A stretch of DNA of 64,000 bases from Serratia sp. FDAARGOS_506 (GCF_003812745.1 NZ_CP033831.1:3038001-3102000), one strand, 5' to 3'. Shown: positions 26,394 through 35,039, counted from the stretch's first letter. The notes: a model not told the origin generated them from the letters alone. Numbers and translations are program-made.

Positions 26394-26813
26394 TTAATCA
26401 GTCAGAGTTTTGGTGAGAAAATAACACTCATGTTCCACCGGATAATCTTTCAGCGTCATTTGCAGCTGATAGCCGAGTTTTTCGTAGAACGGCCGCGCCT
26501 GGAAGCTGAAGGTATCCAGGCGAGCGTAGCGGCAGCCGCGCGCCTGCGCCTCGTGTTCGGCGGCACGCATCAACCGGCCGCCGAGGCCGCTGCCGCGCTG
26601 GGAGTCCGCCACCCACAGCCACTCGACGCTCAGCCAGTTGCCCCAGGTTTCGGCGGTCAGCCCGCCGATCACCGTGCCGGCCTCGTCGCGCGCATAGACG
26701 CTGAGCGGCTTGCGGTGACGGGCGTCGATATGCGGCAGGTTGTAAGCGCGCAGGCCTTGCCTGATTGCATCGAGGGTGTGTTCATCAATCGCGTCGGTAA
26801 CGGTAATGTCCAT
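26394..26813 (-). CDS. GNAT-family N-acetyltransferase
   Basis: A 139-residue acetyltransferase. The acetyl-CoA-binding motif A is visible as WVADSQRGSGLGGRLMRAAEHEA, with LDTFSFQARPFYEKLGYQ forming the C-terminal motif B region. ATG 26813 follows AGGAGGAATC, a near-perfect ribosome-binding site, and was preferred over a longer reading that starts upstream. It precedes the CorA-like gene closely. The substrate cannot be told from sequence; enterobacterial relatives are annotated only as GNAT proteins. Confidence 0.88.
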   Translation of the reverse strand: MDITVTDAIDEHTLDAIRQGLRAYNLPHIDARHRKPLSVYARDEAGTVIGGLTAETWGNWLSVEWLWVADSQRGSGLGGRLMRAAEHEAQARGCRYARLDTFSFQARPFYEKLGYQLQMTLKDYPVEHECYFLTKTLTD

Positions 26814-26943
26814 GATTCCTCCTGGGTGATGCGTTAACTTAAGCACACTGCGGCCAAAAGGCAACCTGTTGAAATGTAATGCAAACGACCGCGCCCGCTG
26901 AGTGGGCTACACTAAACGGGTCATTTCCCCCCAGGAGGATGCC

Positions 26944-28044
26944 ATGCCCCGATTGACTTTGCTGGCCGGTTTGCTGCTGTGCAGCGGCCTGCTGCACGCC
27001 GCGCCGACGGTCAGCCAACTGCAGGACGGCCTGGAACACCCGTGGTCGCTGGCCTTTTTGCCGGCGGAACAAGGCTTGCTTATCACCGAACGGCCCGGTC
27101 GGCTGCGGCTGTGGCAGCAGGATAAAGGCCTGTCGCCGCCGATCGCCGGCGTGCCTCAGGTTTATGCCCAGGGACAGGGTGGCCTGCTGGAGGTGTTGCC
27201 GGCGCCCGACTTCGCCGCCAGTCGCCGGGTGTACCTCAGCTTCGCCGAACCGGGCGAGGGCGGCAAAGCCGGCACGGCGGTCGGCTATGGCCGTTTGAGC
27301 GAAGACGGCGGACGGCTGGAAAACTTCAAGGTGATCTTCCGCCAACTGCCCAAGCTGTCGGTCGGCAATCACTTCGGCGGCAAGCTGGCGTTCGATCGTC
27401 AGGGCTACCTGTTTATCGCGTTGGGCGAAAACAACCAGCGGCCGACGGCGCAGGAGACCGATAAGCTGCAGGGCAAGCTGGTGCGGCTGACTGCCGAAGG
27501 CGCGGTGCCGCCGGACAACCCCTGGGTTGGCCAAGCCGGCAAACGGCCGGAGATCTGGTCTTACGGCCACCGCAATCCGCAGGGGTTGGCGCTGAACCCG
27601 TGGAGCGGCGCGATCTGGGAACATGAGCACGGCCCGCGCGGCGGCGATGAGCTTAACATCCCGCGGCCGGGTAAAAACTACGGCTGGCCGCTGGCCACCT
27701 ACGGCATCAATTATTCCGGCCAGCCGATCCCGGAGGCCAAGGGGGATCGGGTGCCCGGCACCGAACAGCCGCTGCACTATTGGCGGGTTTCGCCCGGCCT
27801 GAGCGGCATGGCATTTTATGACGGGCAGCGCTTCCCCGCCTGGCGGCACTCGCTGTTCATCGGCGCGCTGGCGCAAAAGGAGCTGATTCGCCTGACGCTG
27901 GAAGGCGACAAGGTGGTGGCGGAAGAGCGGCTGCTGGGTGACCGCGGCGAGCGTATTCGCGAGGTGCGCAGCGGGCCGGATGGTTATTTGTATTTGCTGA
28001 CGGACGAGCGGGACGGCAAGCTGCTGAAAGTCGGGGCGTCGTAA
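26944..28044 (+). CDS. yliI: PQQ-dependent aldose sugar dehydrogenase YliI-like, periplasmic
   Basis: A 366-residue exported beta-propeller of the soluble glucose/aldose dehydrogenase family. A signal peptide (MPRLTLLAGLLLCSGLLHA, cleaved before APTV) is followed by HPWSLAFLP, ITERPGRL, GNHFGGKLAFDRQGYLFIALG, the conserved SYGHRNPQGLALNP and EHGPRGGDELN, and GKNYGWP. These match E. coli YliI (Asd), which oxidises aldoses with PQQ. The CAGGAGG ribosome-binding site fixes the start. As in E. coli the neighbour is gstB (yliJ), here convergent. Confidence 0.9.
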   Translation: MPRLTLLAGLLLCSGLLHAAPTVSQLQDGLEHPWSLAFLPAEQGLLITERPGRLRLWQQDKGLSPPIAGVPQVYAQGQGGLLEVLPAPDFAASRRVYLSFAEPGEGGKAGTAVGYGRLSEDGGRLENFKVIFRQLPKLSVGNHFGGKLAFDRQGYLFIALGENNQRPTAQETDKLQGKLVRLTAEGAVPPDNPWVGQAGKRPEIWSYGHRNPQGLALNPWSGAIWEHEHGPRGGDELNIPRPGKNYGWPLATYGINYSGQPIPEAKGDRVPGTEQPLHYWRVSPGLSGMAFYDGQRFPAWRHSLFIGALAQKELIRLTLEGDKVVAEERLLGDRGERIREVRSGPDGYLYLLTDERDGKLLKVGAS

Positions 28045-28051
28045 CGCCCCG
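28032..28051. terminator. stem-loop spanning the yliI stop codon
   Basis: CGGGGCGT pairs with ACGCCCCG around CGTA, overlapping the yliI stop and facing the convergent gstB end. No T-run follows. A similar CGGGGCG hairpin lies at 52458. Confidence 0.5.
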
Positions 28052-28057
28052 CAGCGA

Positions 28058-28678
28058 TCAGGTGAGTTCGCTCATCACGCCGCGCTGATAGGCCGGGCGA
28101 ACGCGCAGCTGCTGATACCAGCGCTCCATGTTCGGCCGTGAACGGCGGGCGATCGGCATCTCGAACCAGGCGTAGGCGAAGCTGCCGAGCGGAATATCGC
28201 CGAAGCCGAATGCATCGCCGGAGAGGTAAGGCTGGCGTGCCAGCGTCTGTTCAATGACGTCGAAGTGTTTTTCCAGCGTGGCGATCGCCGCTTCGATTTT
28301 CGCCATGTCGCGCAACTCCGGCGCGGTGCGCACCAGGCCCCAAAAGACGATGGTGAAGGCCGGGACGATGGTTGAGGTCGTCCAATCCATCCACTTCTCG
28401 GCGGCGGCGCGCGCCTGCAGATCTTGCGGATAGAACGTTGCGTCGCCGAATTTCGCCGCCAGGTAGCGCACGATGGTGTTGGACTCCCACAGCACGAAGT
28501 CATCGTCCTGCAGCAGCGGCACCAGGCCGTTTGGATTCAGCGCGCGATAACTCTCTTCGTTCACCTTGCCGAACGCGCCGCCGGCGTTGATGTGGGTGTA
28601 GCTCAGCCCCAGTTCGGCGGCGCACCACAGCACCTTCCTGACGTTGTTCGAATTCTCACGACCCCAAATGGTCAGCAT
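28058..28678 (-). CDS. gstB: glutathione S-transferase GstB-like
   Basis: A 206-residue GST. The N-terminal thioredoxin-like domain starts MLTIWGRENSNNVRKVLW and contains NPNGLVPLLQDD and LWESNTIVRYLA, where the cis-Pro and the ES pair bind glutathione; the all-helical C-terminal domain includes LSGDAFGFGDIPLG. It resembles E. coli GstB (YliJ), known for glutathione conjugation of small electrophiles such as bromoacetate. Neighbourhood with yliI is conserved with E. coli and supports the call. Confidence 0.88.
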   Translation of the reverse strand: MLTIWGRENSNNVRKVLWCAAELGLSYTHINAGGAFGKVNEESYRALNPNGLVPLLQDDDFVLWESNTIVRYLAAKFGDATFYPQDLQARAAAEKWMDWTTSTIVPAFTIVFWGLVRTAPELRDMAKIEAAIATLEKHFDVIEQTLARQPYLSGDAFGFGDIPLGSFAYAWFEMPIARRSRPNMERWYQQLRVRPAYQRGVMSELT

Positions 28679-28767
28679 TGCACAACTCCATTAGTGGATT
28701 AAGGACCCTCTATACCTACGCCACAACGCGCTTTTTGTCACATCGCAGGGCACTTTTTGCCTGCCGC

Positions 28768-29424
28768 TCAGCGCTCCCAGCGGCACACTTCCCAGCCGTG
28801 CGCCGTCGCCAGCGCGCTCAGTTCGCTGTCGGGGTTGATCACCGTAGCGCTGTCGACGAATTGCAGCATCGCCTTATCGTTGAGGGAGTCGCTGTAGCCG
28901 TGGCTGTGTTCGAATTTCAGGTGCGGATGCTGCGCCAGCCAGTGTTGCAGCCGGATCACTTTGCCCTGTTGGTAGGTCATGGTGCCGTAGGTGTTGCCGG
29001 TGAAGCGGCCGTCGCTGATTTCCACGCCGATCGCCAGCGCATCGTCGGCGCCGAGCTGTTCGGCGATCGGCGTCACCAGGTGTTCGCCGGTGGCGGAGAT
29101 CACCAGGATGCAGTCGCCGCGCTCGCGGTGCCACTGCAGGCGCTCACGGGCGGCGGGGTAGACGCGCGGCAGGATATCGCGGCGAATGTAGCGTTGCACC
29201 CAGCCGGCCACGGTTTGCACGCTCAGGCCGGTCAGCGGCGCCAGCGTGGCCTGCATGTAGTCCTCCATCGACAACTTGCCCTGATAATAGAGCTGCATCA
29301 GCTGCTGCTCTTGCAGCTCCAGCTCCGCCGGCGCGAAGCCCTGGCCGACCAGCCAGCGGATCCACAGGCTGGCGCTGTCATCGTCAATCAGGGTTTCATC
29401 CAGGTCGAATAAGGCTAAATCCAT
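28768..29424 (-). CDS. HAD-IB family phosphatase-like hydrolase
   Basis: A 218-residue HAD hydrolase of the phosphoserine-phosphatase-like subfamily. Motif I is LFDLDETLID with nucleophile and acid aspartates at residues 7 and 9, motif II VISATGE, and motif III HGYSDSLND near residue 175. The insertion between motif I and II forms a helical cap of the IB type. ATG 29424 follows CCGGAGAAA. Substrate unknown; relatives act on phosphorylated serine, glycerol or lipid precursors. Confidence 0.85.
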   Translation of the reverse strand: MDLALFDLDETLIDDDSASLWIRWLVGQGFAPAELELQEQQLMQLYYQGKLSMEDYMQATLAPLTGLSVQTVAGWVQRYIRRDILPRVYPAARERLQWHRERGDCILVISATGEHLVTPIAEQLGADDALAIGVEISDGRFTGNTYGTMTYQQGKVIRLQHWLAQHPHLKFEHSHGYSDSLNDKAMLQFVDSATVINPDSELSALATAHGWEVCRWER

Positions 29425-29651
29425 CAGTATTTCTCCGGCAGGCAGGGTATGAGGTCGTTTACAGGATAGCGGATAGCGCCCATCGCCAGCCAGCGGCGTC
29501 GGCGAAATTGCGCAGAGCATAAGAAACATTGATGACGGTTTTGCGACAGTTTGTTGAACGTTTGCATAACTTAGAACGCAACAATATTGGCCGCCCCGGC
29601 GAGCGCGGTGATAACTATGAGGCAAACGCAGCCACCCGCCGGGGAGAGACA

Positions 29652-29768
29652 ATGTTGATTATTCGCCTGTACGGCAGCCCGATCGTGATCGGGGAAGAAG
29701 AGGAACCGCATGATGACGCATCTGACGACGCTGAAGACGCTGCCGCTGCTGGATCTTTCGCAGCTTGA
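29652..29768 (+). CDS. possible small ORF upstream of and overlapping an oxygenase gene
   Basis: A 38-codon ORF starting MLIIRLYGSPIVIG with GGGGAGAG at good spacing upstream. It is hydrophobic at the N-terminus and very acidic after (GEEEEP). It overlaps the start of the oxygenase gene at 29710 in another frame, and its body supplies the purine-rich ribosome-binding site of that gene. It may be a coupling or leader ORF, or not be made at all. Confidence 0.35.
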   Translation: MLIIRLYGSPIVIGEEEEPHDDASDDAEDAAAAGSFAA

Positions 29769-30735
29769 CGGCGATGCGCGCCGGCGGCGCGCCTTTCTTG
29801 ACGATTTGCGCGCGGCGGCCTGCGACGTCGGCTTTTTCTATCTGCGTGGGCACGGCGTGGACGGCGCGCTGAATGCGCGGCTGCAGCAAGGGGCGCGGCA
29901 ATTTTTCGCGCTGCCGGAAGCGGACAAATTGGCGGTGCAGATGGTGCATTCGCCGCACTTTCGCGGGTACAACCGGGCGGCGGCGGAGCTGACGCGTGGC
30001 GAGCCGGACTGGCGCGAGCAGTTCGATATCGGTGCCGAACGCCCTGCGCTAACGCTGTCTGACGACACCCCGCGCTGGGCGCGCCTGCAGGGGCCAAACC
30101 AGTGGCCGGCGGCGTTGCCGACGCTGAAACCGCTGCTGCTGCAGTGGCAGCAGGCGATGACCGCCATGTCGCTGCGGCTGCTGCGCGCTTTCGCTCTGGC
30201 ACTGTCGCTGCCGGAGCAGGCTTTCGATCGCTTGTACGGCGATAAGCCCAACGAACACATCAAACTGATTCGCTACCCGGGGCGGGACACTACCGGCAGC
30301 GCACAGGGCGTCGGCGCGCACAAGGACTCCGGTTTTCTCAGCTTCCTGCTGCAGGACGAGCAAAAAGGGCTGCAGGTGGAGGTGAGCGAAGGGCGGTGGA
30401 TCGACGCAGAGCCACGTGAAGACACCTTCGTGGTGAACATCGGCGAGCTGCTGGAGCTGGCGACCAATGGCTACCTGCGCGCCACGGTGCATCGGGTGGA
30501 AACGCCGCCGGCGGGGCGCGACAGGCTGTCGATCGCTTTCTTCCTCGGGGCGCGATTGGACGCGGTGGTGCCGTTGTATCGACTGCCGCCGCAGCTGGCG
30601 GCGCAGGCGCGCGGCCCGGCGAGCGATCCGCTCAACCCGCTGCTGCGCGACGTGGGGTATAACTACCTGAAAGGCCGCATCCGTTCCCACCCTGATGTGG
30701 CGCAGCGCTTTTATCGAGACGTCACCGGCGTCTGA
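29710..30735 (+). CDS. isopenicillin-N-synthase-like 2-oxoglutarate/Fe(II) dioxygenase
   Basis: A 341-residue double-stranded beta-helix oxygenase. The iron facial triad is visible as HKD in VGAHKDSGFLSFLLQ and the distal His in ATVHRVETP; the co-substrate Arg-X-Ser is in DRLSIAFFLG. The N-terminal DIOX_N-like region contains GFFYLRGHGVD. Start at ATG 29710 is supported by AAGAAGAGGAA. The reaction is unknown; enterobacterial relatives are uncharacterised. It is convergent with the transsulfuration operon and separated from it by a terminator. Confidence 0.85.
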   Translation: MMTHLTTLKTLPLLDLSQLDGDARRRRAFLDDLRAAACDVGFFYLRGHGVDGALNARLQQGARQFFALPEADKLAVQMVHSPHFRGYNRAAAELTRGEPDWREQFDIGAERPALTLSDDTPRWARLQGPNQWPAALPTLKPLLLQWQQAMTAMSLRLLRAFALALSLPEQAFDRLYGDKPNEHIKLIRYPGRDTTGSAQGVGAHKDSGFLSFLLQDEQKGLQVEVSEGRWIDAEPREDTFVVNIGELLELATNGYLRATVHRVETPPAGRDRLSIAFFLGARLDAVVPLYRLPPQLAAQARGPASDPLNPLLRDVGYNYLKGRIRSHPDVAQRFYRDVTGV

Positions 30736-30744
30736 ACATCAGGC

Positions 30745-30773
30745 ACAAAAAAGCCCGGCGCGCCGGCCGGGCT
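30745..30773 (-). terminator. terminator of the transsulfuration operon
   Basis: On the minus strand AGCCCGGC pairs with GCCGGGCT and is followed by six Ts and G. It lies 22 bases after the gamma-lyase stop and before the oxygenase stop. Confidence 0.88.
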
Positions 30774-30794
30774 GATGGCGATTGATGCGGGCGA

Positions 30795-31940
30795 TTATTC
30801 TGCCAGCGCCTGTTGCAGATCGGCGATCAGATCTTCCACATCCTCAATCCCCACCGACAGGCGCACCAGCTGCGGCGTGATGCCGGTTGCCAGGCGCTGT
30901 TCCAGCGGAATGGAGGCGTGCGTCATGCTGAAAGGCTGGCTGATCAGGCTTTCCACACCCCCCAAACTTTCCGCCAGGGTGAACAGGCGCGAGCGTTTGA
31001 TGACCCGGCGTGCATAGGCGTCGTCGCCTTTCAGCCGTACCGCGATCATGCCGCCGAAGCGCGTCATCTGGCGTGCCGCCAGCGCGTGCTGCGGGTGGCT
31101 CGGCAGGCCGGGATAGTAGACGTTTTCCACCTGCGGCTGGCTCTCCAGCCACTGTGCGATGCGCAGCGCGCTGTCGCTGTGGCGCTGCATGCGCAGGGCC
31201 AGGGTGCGGATGCCGCGCAGCGTCAGGAAACTGCTGAACGGATCGAGAATGCCGCCGACTGCGTTTTGCAGGAAACCGAGCTGTTCAGCCAGCGCCGGGT
31301 TATCCCCCACCGCCGCGACGCCGGCCACCACGTCGGAGTGGCCGTTGAGGTATTTGGTGGCGGAGTGCACCACCACGTCAAAACCCAGATCCAGTGGACG
31401 CTGCAGATACGGCGAAGCGAAGGTATTGTCCGCCACGCTGATAAGCTGATGCTTTTTAGCGATCGCGGCGATGGCGCTCAGATCTGCCAGTTTCAGCAAT
31501 GGGTTGGTCGGGGTTTCCACCCAGATCATTTTGGTATCCGGCTCGATCGCCTGTTCCAGCCCGGCGAGATCCGCCGGTGACACGTAGGTGACGCGCAGGC
31601 CGGCGGTGCGGCTGCGCACCTTTTCCAGCAGGCGATAGGTGCCGCCGTACAGGTCGTCCACCGCGATCAGGTGGCTGTCCTTATCGAGCAGCTCCAGCAC
31701 CGTGGAACAGGCCGCCAGGCCGGAGGCGAAGGCGTAGCCGCGACTGCCGCCTTCCAGTTCGGCGATGGCGCTTTCCAGCGCGGTGCGCGTCGGGTTGGCG
31801 CTGCGGGAGTATTCGTAACCGGTATGCTCGCCCGGCGCCGGTTGGGCGTAGGTGGAGGTGGCGTAAATTGCCGGCATCACTGCGCCGGTGGCGTCCGGGG
31901 TGTAACCGGCGTGAACGGTCAACGTATCAAACTTGGCCAT
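30795..31940 (-). CDS. mtcC: cystathionine gamma-lyase (PLP-dependent trans-sulfuration enzyme)
   Basis: Cleaves cystathionine to cysteine, 2-oxobutyrate and ammonia. A 381-residue fold-type I PLP enzyme with YEYSRSANPTRTALE, YAFASGLAACSTVLELL, WVETPTNPLLK, and the PLP lysine in VVHSATKYLNGHSD. Family members differ in direction (MetB, MetC, CGL); the pairing with a cystathionine beta-synthase 12 bases upstream argues for the gamma-lyase of reverse transsulfuration, as with mtcBC described in Klebsiella. Residues deciding between MetB-like and CGL activity were not resolved by eye. Confidence 0.88.
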   Translation of the reverse strand: MAKFDTLTVHAGYTPDATGAVMPAIYATSTYAQPAPGEHTGYEYSRSANPTRTALESAIAELEGGSRGYAFASGLAACSTVLELLDKDSHLIAVDDLYGGTYRLLEKVRSRTAGLRVTYVSPADLAGLEQAIEPDTKMIWVETPTNPLLKLADLSAIAAIAKKHQLISVADNTFASPYLQRPLDLGFDVVVHSATKYLNGHSDVVAGVAAVGDNPALAEQLGFLQNAVGGILDPFSSFLTLRGIRTLALRMQRHSDSALRIAQWLESQPQVENVYYPGLPSHPQHALAARQMTRFGGMIAVRLKGDDAYARRVIKRSRLFTLAESLGGVESLISQPFSMTHASIPLEQRLATGITPQLVRLSVGIEDVEDLIADLQQALAE

Positions 31941-31952
31941 AATGGGTCCTTA

Positions 31953-33320
31953 TTAACGTAATTTTTGGCGCCAGGCGTTTAGCACGTCTGTGCGGGTAAT
32001 CAGGCCGAGGAAGCGCTCGCCGTCGAGCACCACTGCGACATGGCCATGGTTGAAGGTGGCCTGCAATTCTGCGTAGCCGGCTTCTTTTTGCAGCGTATGG
32101 ACCCGCTTGGTCATTGCGCTGCTGGCCGGCAGGCTGAAGTGGGCGGCGTCGGCCTGGACGGCGTTCAGCAGATCCCACTCATCGATCAGGCCGACCACCC
32201 GATCGCCTTCCAGCACCGGCAGCTGCGAGATGTCGTACAGTCGCATGCGGGCGTGTACGATCGCCAAGGTGTCGTCCGGCGCGGCGGAAACGGCGGCGCC
32301 TTCGTCGTGGCGGTAGGCGATCAGATCGCGCAGATCGCCGTGCTGTGGCTTGCTCAGCAGGCCCTGCTCCAGCATCCAGTGGTCGTTATACATTTTAGAC
32401 AGGTATTTATTGCCGCTGTCGCAGACGAAGGTCACCACTCGCTTGGGTTCGGTCTGTGCGCGACAGTAACGCAGTGCGGCGGCCAGCAAGGTGCCGGTGG
32501 ACGAGCCGGCCAGCACGCCTTCCTTGCGCAGCAGGTCGCGCGCGGTGGTGAAGGCTTCTGCGTCTGCGATGCGATAAGCGTTGCGGACCTGGTTAAAGTC
32601 GCTGAGCGGCGGGACGAAGTCCTCGCCGATGCCTTCCACCAGCCAGCTGCCGGCTTCGCCGATGTGGCCGTTGTCGAGATAGTCCGCCAGTATTGAACCG
32701 GCAGGGTCGGCTAGCACGAATTCCGTCTGCGGCGAAACGTCGGCGAAATAGCGGCTCAGCCCGCCCAGCGTGCCGCCGGAGCCGACGCCGACCACGATAG
32801 CGTCAACGTCATGCTCCATCTGACGCCACAGTTCGGGCGCGGTGGTGGTGGTATGGGCCGCCGGGTTGGCCGGGTTGTTGAACTGATCGATATAAAAGGC
32901 GCCAGGGATCTCCCCGGCCAGGCGTTTGGCGTAATCCTGATAGTAAGCCGGATGCCCCTTGCCGACGTCCGAACGGGTCAGCAGCACTTCCACGCCGAGC
33001 GCGCGCAGGTGGAAGATCTTCTCGCGGCTCATCTTGTCCGGTACCACCAGCAGCAGCTTATAACCTTTCAGCGCCGCCACCAGCGCCAATCCCAGGCCGG
33101 TATTGCCGGCGGTGGCTTCGATGATGGTGCCGCCCGGCTGCAGCTTGCCGTCGCGCTCGGCCTGTTCGATCATCGACAGCGCCACGCGGTCTTTGATCGA
33201 ACCGCCGGGGTTTTGATTCTCCAGCTTGACGAACAGCCGGCATGGGCCGGTATCGAACCGGGTCAGTTCCAGCATCGGGGTATTGCCAATCATCTCGATG
33301 ACGGAATGGGGGATCGCCAT
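31953..33320 (-). CDS. mtcB: cystathionine beta-synthase with C-terminal CBS domains
   Basis: Condenses homocysteine with serine to cystathionine. The 455-residue protein has a fold-type II PLP domain (IGNTPMLEL, PLP lysine in NPGGSIKDRVAL, ATAGNTGLGLALVAA, glycine loop VGVGSGGTLGGL, and SSTGTLLAAA) and, after about residue 330, a pair of CBS repeats (DDTLAIVHARMRLYDISQLPVLEGDRVVGLIDEWDLL and a second one ending GLITRTDVLNA). It has no haem-binding N-terminal extension. It is the first gene of a two-gene operon preceded by a dyad and an array of met-box-like octamers. Confidence 0.92.
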   Translation of the reverse strand: MAIPHSVIEMIGNTPMLELTRFDTGPCRLFVKLENQNPGGSIKDRVALSMIEQAERDGKLQPGGTIIEATAGNTGLGLALVAALKGYKLLLVVPDKMSREKIFHLRALGVEVLLTRSDVGKGHPAYYQDYAKRLAGEIPGAFYIDQFNNPANPAAHTTTTAPELWRQMEHDVDAIVVGVGSGGTLGGLSRYFADVSPQTEFVLADPAGSILADYLDNGHIGEAGSWLVEGIGEDFVPPLSDFNQVRNAYRIADAEAFTTARDLLRKEGVLAGSSTGTLLAAALRYCRAQTEPKRVVTFVCDSGNKYLSKMYNDHWMLEQGLLSKPQHGDLRDLIAYRHDEGAAVSAAPDDTLAIVHARMRLYDISQLPVLEGDRVVGLIDEWDLLNAVQADAAHFSLPASSAMTKRVHTLQKEAGYAELQATFNHGHVAVVLDGERFLGLITRTDVLNAWRQKLR

Positions 33321-33399
33321 GACTCATCTCCAGGATTATTCGGTATAAAAGTCGTTATATGGATGATAGCGCTGAAGATAAGCGCTTTAAAAAGAACAA

Positions 33400-33422
33400 A
33401 TAACGGCTCTATATGCCATTAT
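33400..33422. promoter_or_regulatory. near-perfect dyad upstream of cystathionine beta-synthase
   Basis: ATAACGGC and GCCATTAT (one mismatch) flank TCTATAT, 80-102 bases upstream of the start codon. A few bases nearer the gene two AGCGCT hexamers lie 7 bases apart. Plausible promoter-proximal operator; the regulator is unknown. Confidence 0.35.
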
Positions 33423-33442
33423 GGAATATATTAATCTTTTTT

Positions 33443-33506
33443 AGACGTATGGATGCGCAGATGTTTAGCGGTGCAGATGCTTGGATGTGTAGCCGTGGGT
33501 GGGTGT
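33443..33506 (-). promoter_or_regulatory. array of met-box-like octamers (MetJ operator candidate)
   Basis: Eight contiguous octamers in phase: AGACGTAT, GGATGCGC, AGATGTTT, AGCGGTGC, AGATGCTT, GGATGTGT, AGCCGTGG, GTGGGTGT. G at position 5 is invariant, G at position 2 is in seven of eight, and T at position 6 in six. The first matches the MetJ consensus AGACGTCT at 7 of 8, the third at 6 of 8. The array is 123-186 bases upstream of the beta-synthase gene. Tandem imperfect met boxes are how MetJ operators such as metF are built. Confidence 0.65.
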
Positions 33507-33787
33507 AAAAGTACGCTTTGCGATGCTTTTTTGAACGATAAACGGGAGCCTGCGTACAGTTATGTAAAAATGCTGAAAATTCACGCTAAACCCTGCAAAA
33601 ATAAGATAAATCACATAAACTCACAGCAAGGGCATTTTCGGTACGTTGCGCTACCCGCTATGGGCGCCGCAGGGGGATTGCGGCCGACGCGCGCGCACCG
33701 GGCCACTCTCGCTGGTTGGCTTAAAACGTGAACATGTTTGAAAGTTAACGCTATTTCAATGGTTTGAATGGACACTCTGGCGACGTC
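33507..33787 (+). other. non-coding stretch before dacC
   Basis: An AT-rich half (33530-33640) is followed by a GC-rich piece (33650-33715). No convincing gene; one 92-codon open frame crossing it has no ribosome-binding site or recognisable protein features. The dacC promoter must lie here, but I cannot place it with confidence. Confidence 0.5.
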
Positions 33788-34993
33788 ATGATGAAAAAAA
33801 ACTTATCCACTTCCCTGAAAAAACTGACCTTCAGCGTAGGCATCCTGTTGCTGGCCGCACCGGCCGTGCATGCGGCTGAGCCGCCGGCGCCGCCGCAGGT
33901 AGACGCCAAGGCCTTCATTCTGATGGATTACAACAGCGGCAAGGTGCTGACCGAAGGCAATGCCGACACCCGCCTCGATCCCGCCAGCCTGACCAAGATC
34001 ATGTCCAGTTACGTGATCGGGCAGGCGATCAAGGCCGGCAAGATCAAGCCGGAAGACCTGGTCACCGTCGGTAAAGACGCCTGGGCACCCGGTAACCCGG
34101 CGCTGCGCGGTTCTTCGCTGATGTTCATCAAGCCGGGCGATCAGGTGCCGGTACTGGAGCTGAATAAGGGCATCGTGATCCAGTCGGGCAATGACGCCAG
34201 CATCGCGTTGGCCGACTATGTGGCGGGCAGTCAGGATTCGTTCGTCGGCCTGATGAACAACTACGCCAAATCCCTGGGCCTGCAGAATACCCACTTCCTG
34301 ACGGTGCACGGTCTGGATGCGGAAGGGCAGTACAGCACCGCGCGCGACATGGCGCTGCTGAGCCAGGCGCTGATCCGCGACGTGCCGGACGAATACGCGC
34401 TGCATAAAGAAAAAGAGTTCACCTTTAACAAGATCCGCCAGATAAACCGCAACCGCCTGCTGTGGAGCAGCAATCTGAACGTCGACGGCATCAAGACCGG
34501 TTACACCAGCGGCGCCGGCCATAACCTGGTGGCATCGGCCACCGACGGCCCGATGCGCCTGATCTCGGTGGTGCTGGGCGCGCCGAGCGATCGCGTGCGC
34601 TTCAGCGAAAGCGAAAAGCTGCTGACCTGGGGGTTCCGCTTCTATGAAACCGCGACACCGATCAAGGCCGATAAACCGTTTGTCACCCAAAAAGTGTGGT
34701 TCGGCGACGTCAGCGAAGTGCCGCTCGGCGTAGCGAAAGATGCCTCGGTGACCATTCCGAAAGGGCAGATGAAAAATCTGAAGGCCAGCTACAAGCTGAC
34801 CCAATCGACGCTGGAAGCGCCGCTGGCGAAAAATCAGGTAGTCGGCACCATCGATTTCCAACTGGACGGCAAAACCATCGAACAGCATCCGCTGGTGGTG
34901 ATGCAAGAGGTGAAAGAGGGCAATTTCTTCAGCCGCATCTGGGATATGGTGATGATGAAGCTGAGCCAGTGGTTCGGCGGGATCTTCGGTTGA
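33788..34993 (+). CDS. dacC: D-alanyl-D-alanine carboxypeptidase DacC (PBP6-type)
   Basis: Trims the terminal D-Ala from peptidoglycan pentapeptides in the periplasm. The protein (401 residues from ATG 33788) has a signal peptide ending AVHA, the penicillin-binding motifs SLTK (catalytic Ser), SGN and KTG (in [13 protein letters not shown]), and a C-terminal amphipathic anchor ([21 protein letters not shown]) that attaches it to the inner membrane. It follows remembered E. coli DacC closely, including NPALRGSS and TPIKAD. Two adjacent ATGs at 33788 and 33791 make the exact start uncertain; a TTG 24 bases upstream is less likely. Confidence 0.93.
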   Translation: MMKKNLSTSLKKLTFSVGILLLAAPAVHAAEPPAPPQVDAKAFILMDYNSGKVLTEGNADTRLDPASLTKIMSSYVIGQAIKAGKIKPEDLVTVGKDAWAPGNPALRGSSLMFIKPGDQVPVLELNKGIVIQSGNDASIALADYVAGSQDSFVGLMNNYAKSLGLQNTHFLTVHGLDAEGQYSTARDMALLSQALIRDVPDEYALHKEKEFTFNKIRQINRNRLLWSSNLNVDGIKTGYTSGAGHNLVASATDGPMRLISVVLGAPSDRVRFSESEKLLTWGFRFYETATPIKADKPFVTQKVWFGDVSEVPLGVAKDASVTIPKGQMKNLKASYKLTQSTLEAPLAKNQVVGTIDFQLDGKTIEQHPLVVMQEVKEGNFFSRIWDMVMMKLSQWFGGIFG

Positions 34994-35039
34994 ATGCCCT
35001 GATGTGAGAAGCGCGCCCCGGGCGCACGATTCTCGACTA

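Noticed and set aside
29529-29651. A longer start for the small ORF at 29652
   Set aside because: The upstream ATG has no ribosome-binding site, while 29652 follows GGGGAGAG.
33453-33731. A 92-codon open frame upstream of dacC
   Set aside because: No ribosome-binding site or protein features, and its 5' part is the octamer array attributed to met boxes.
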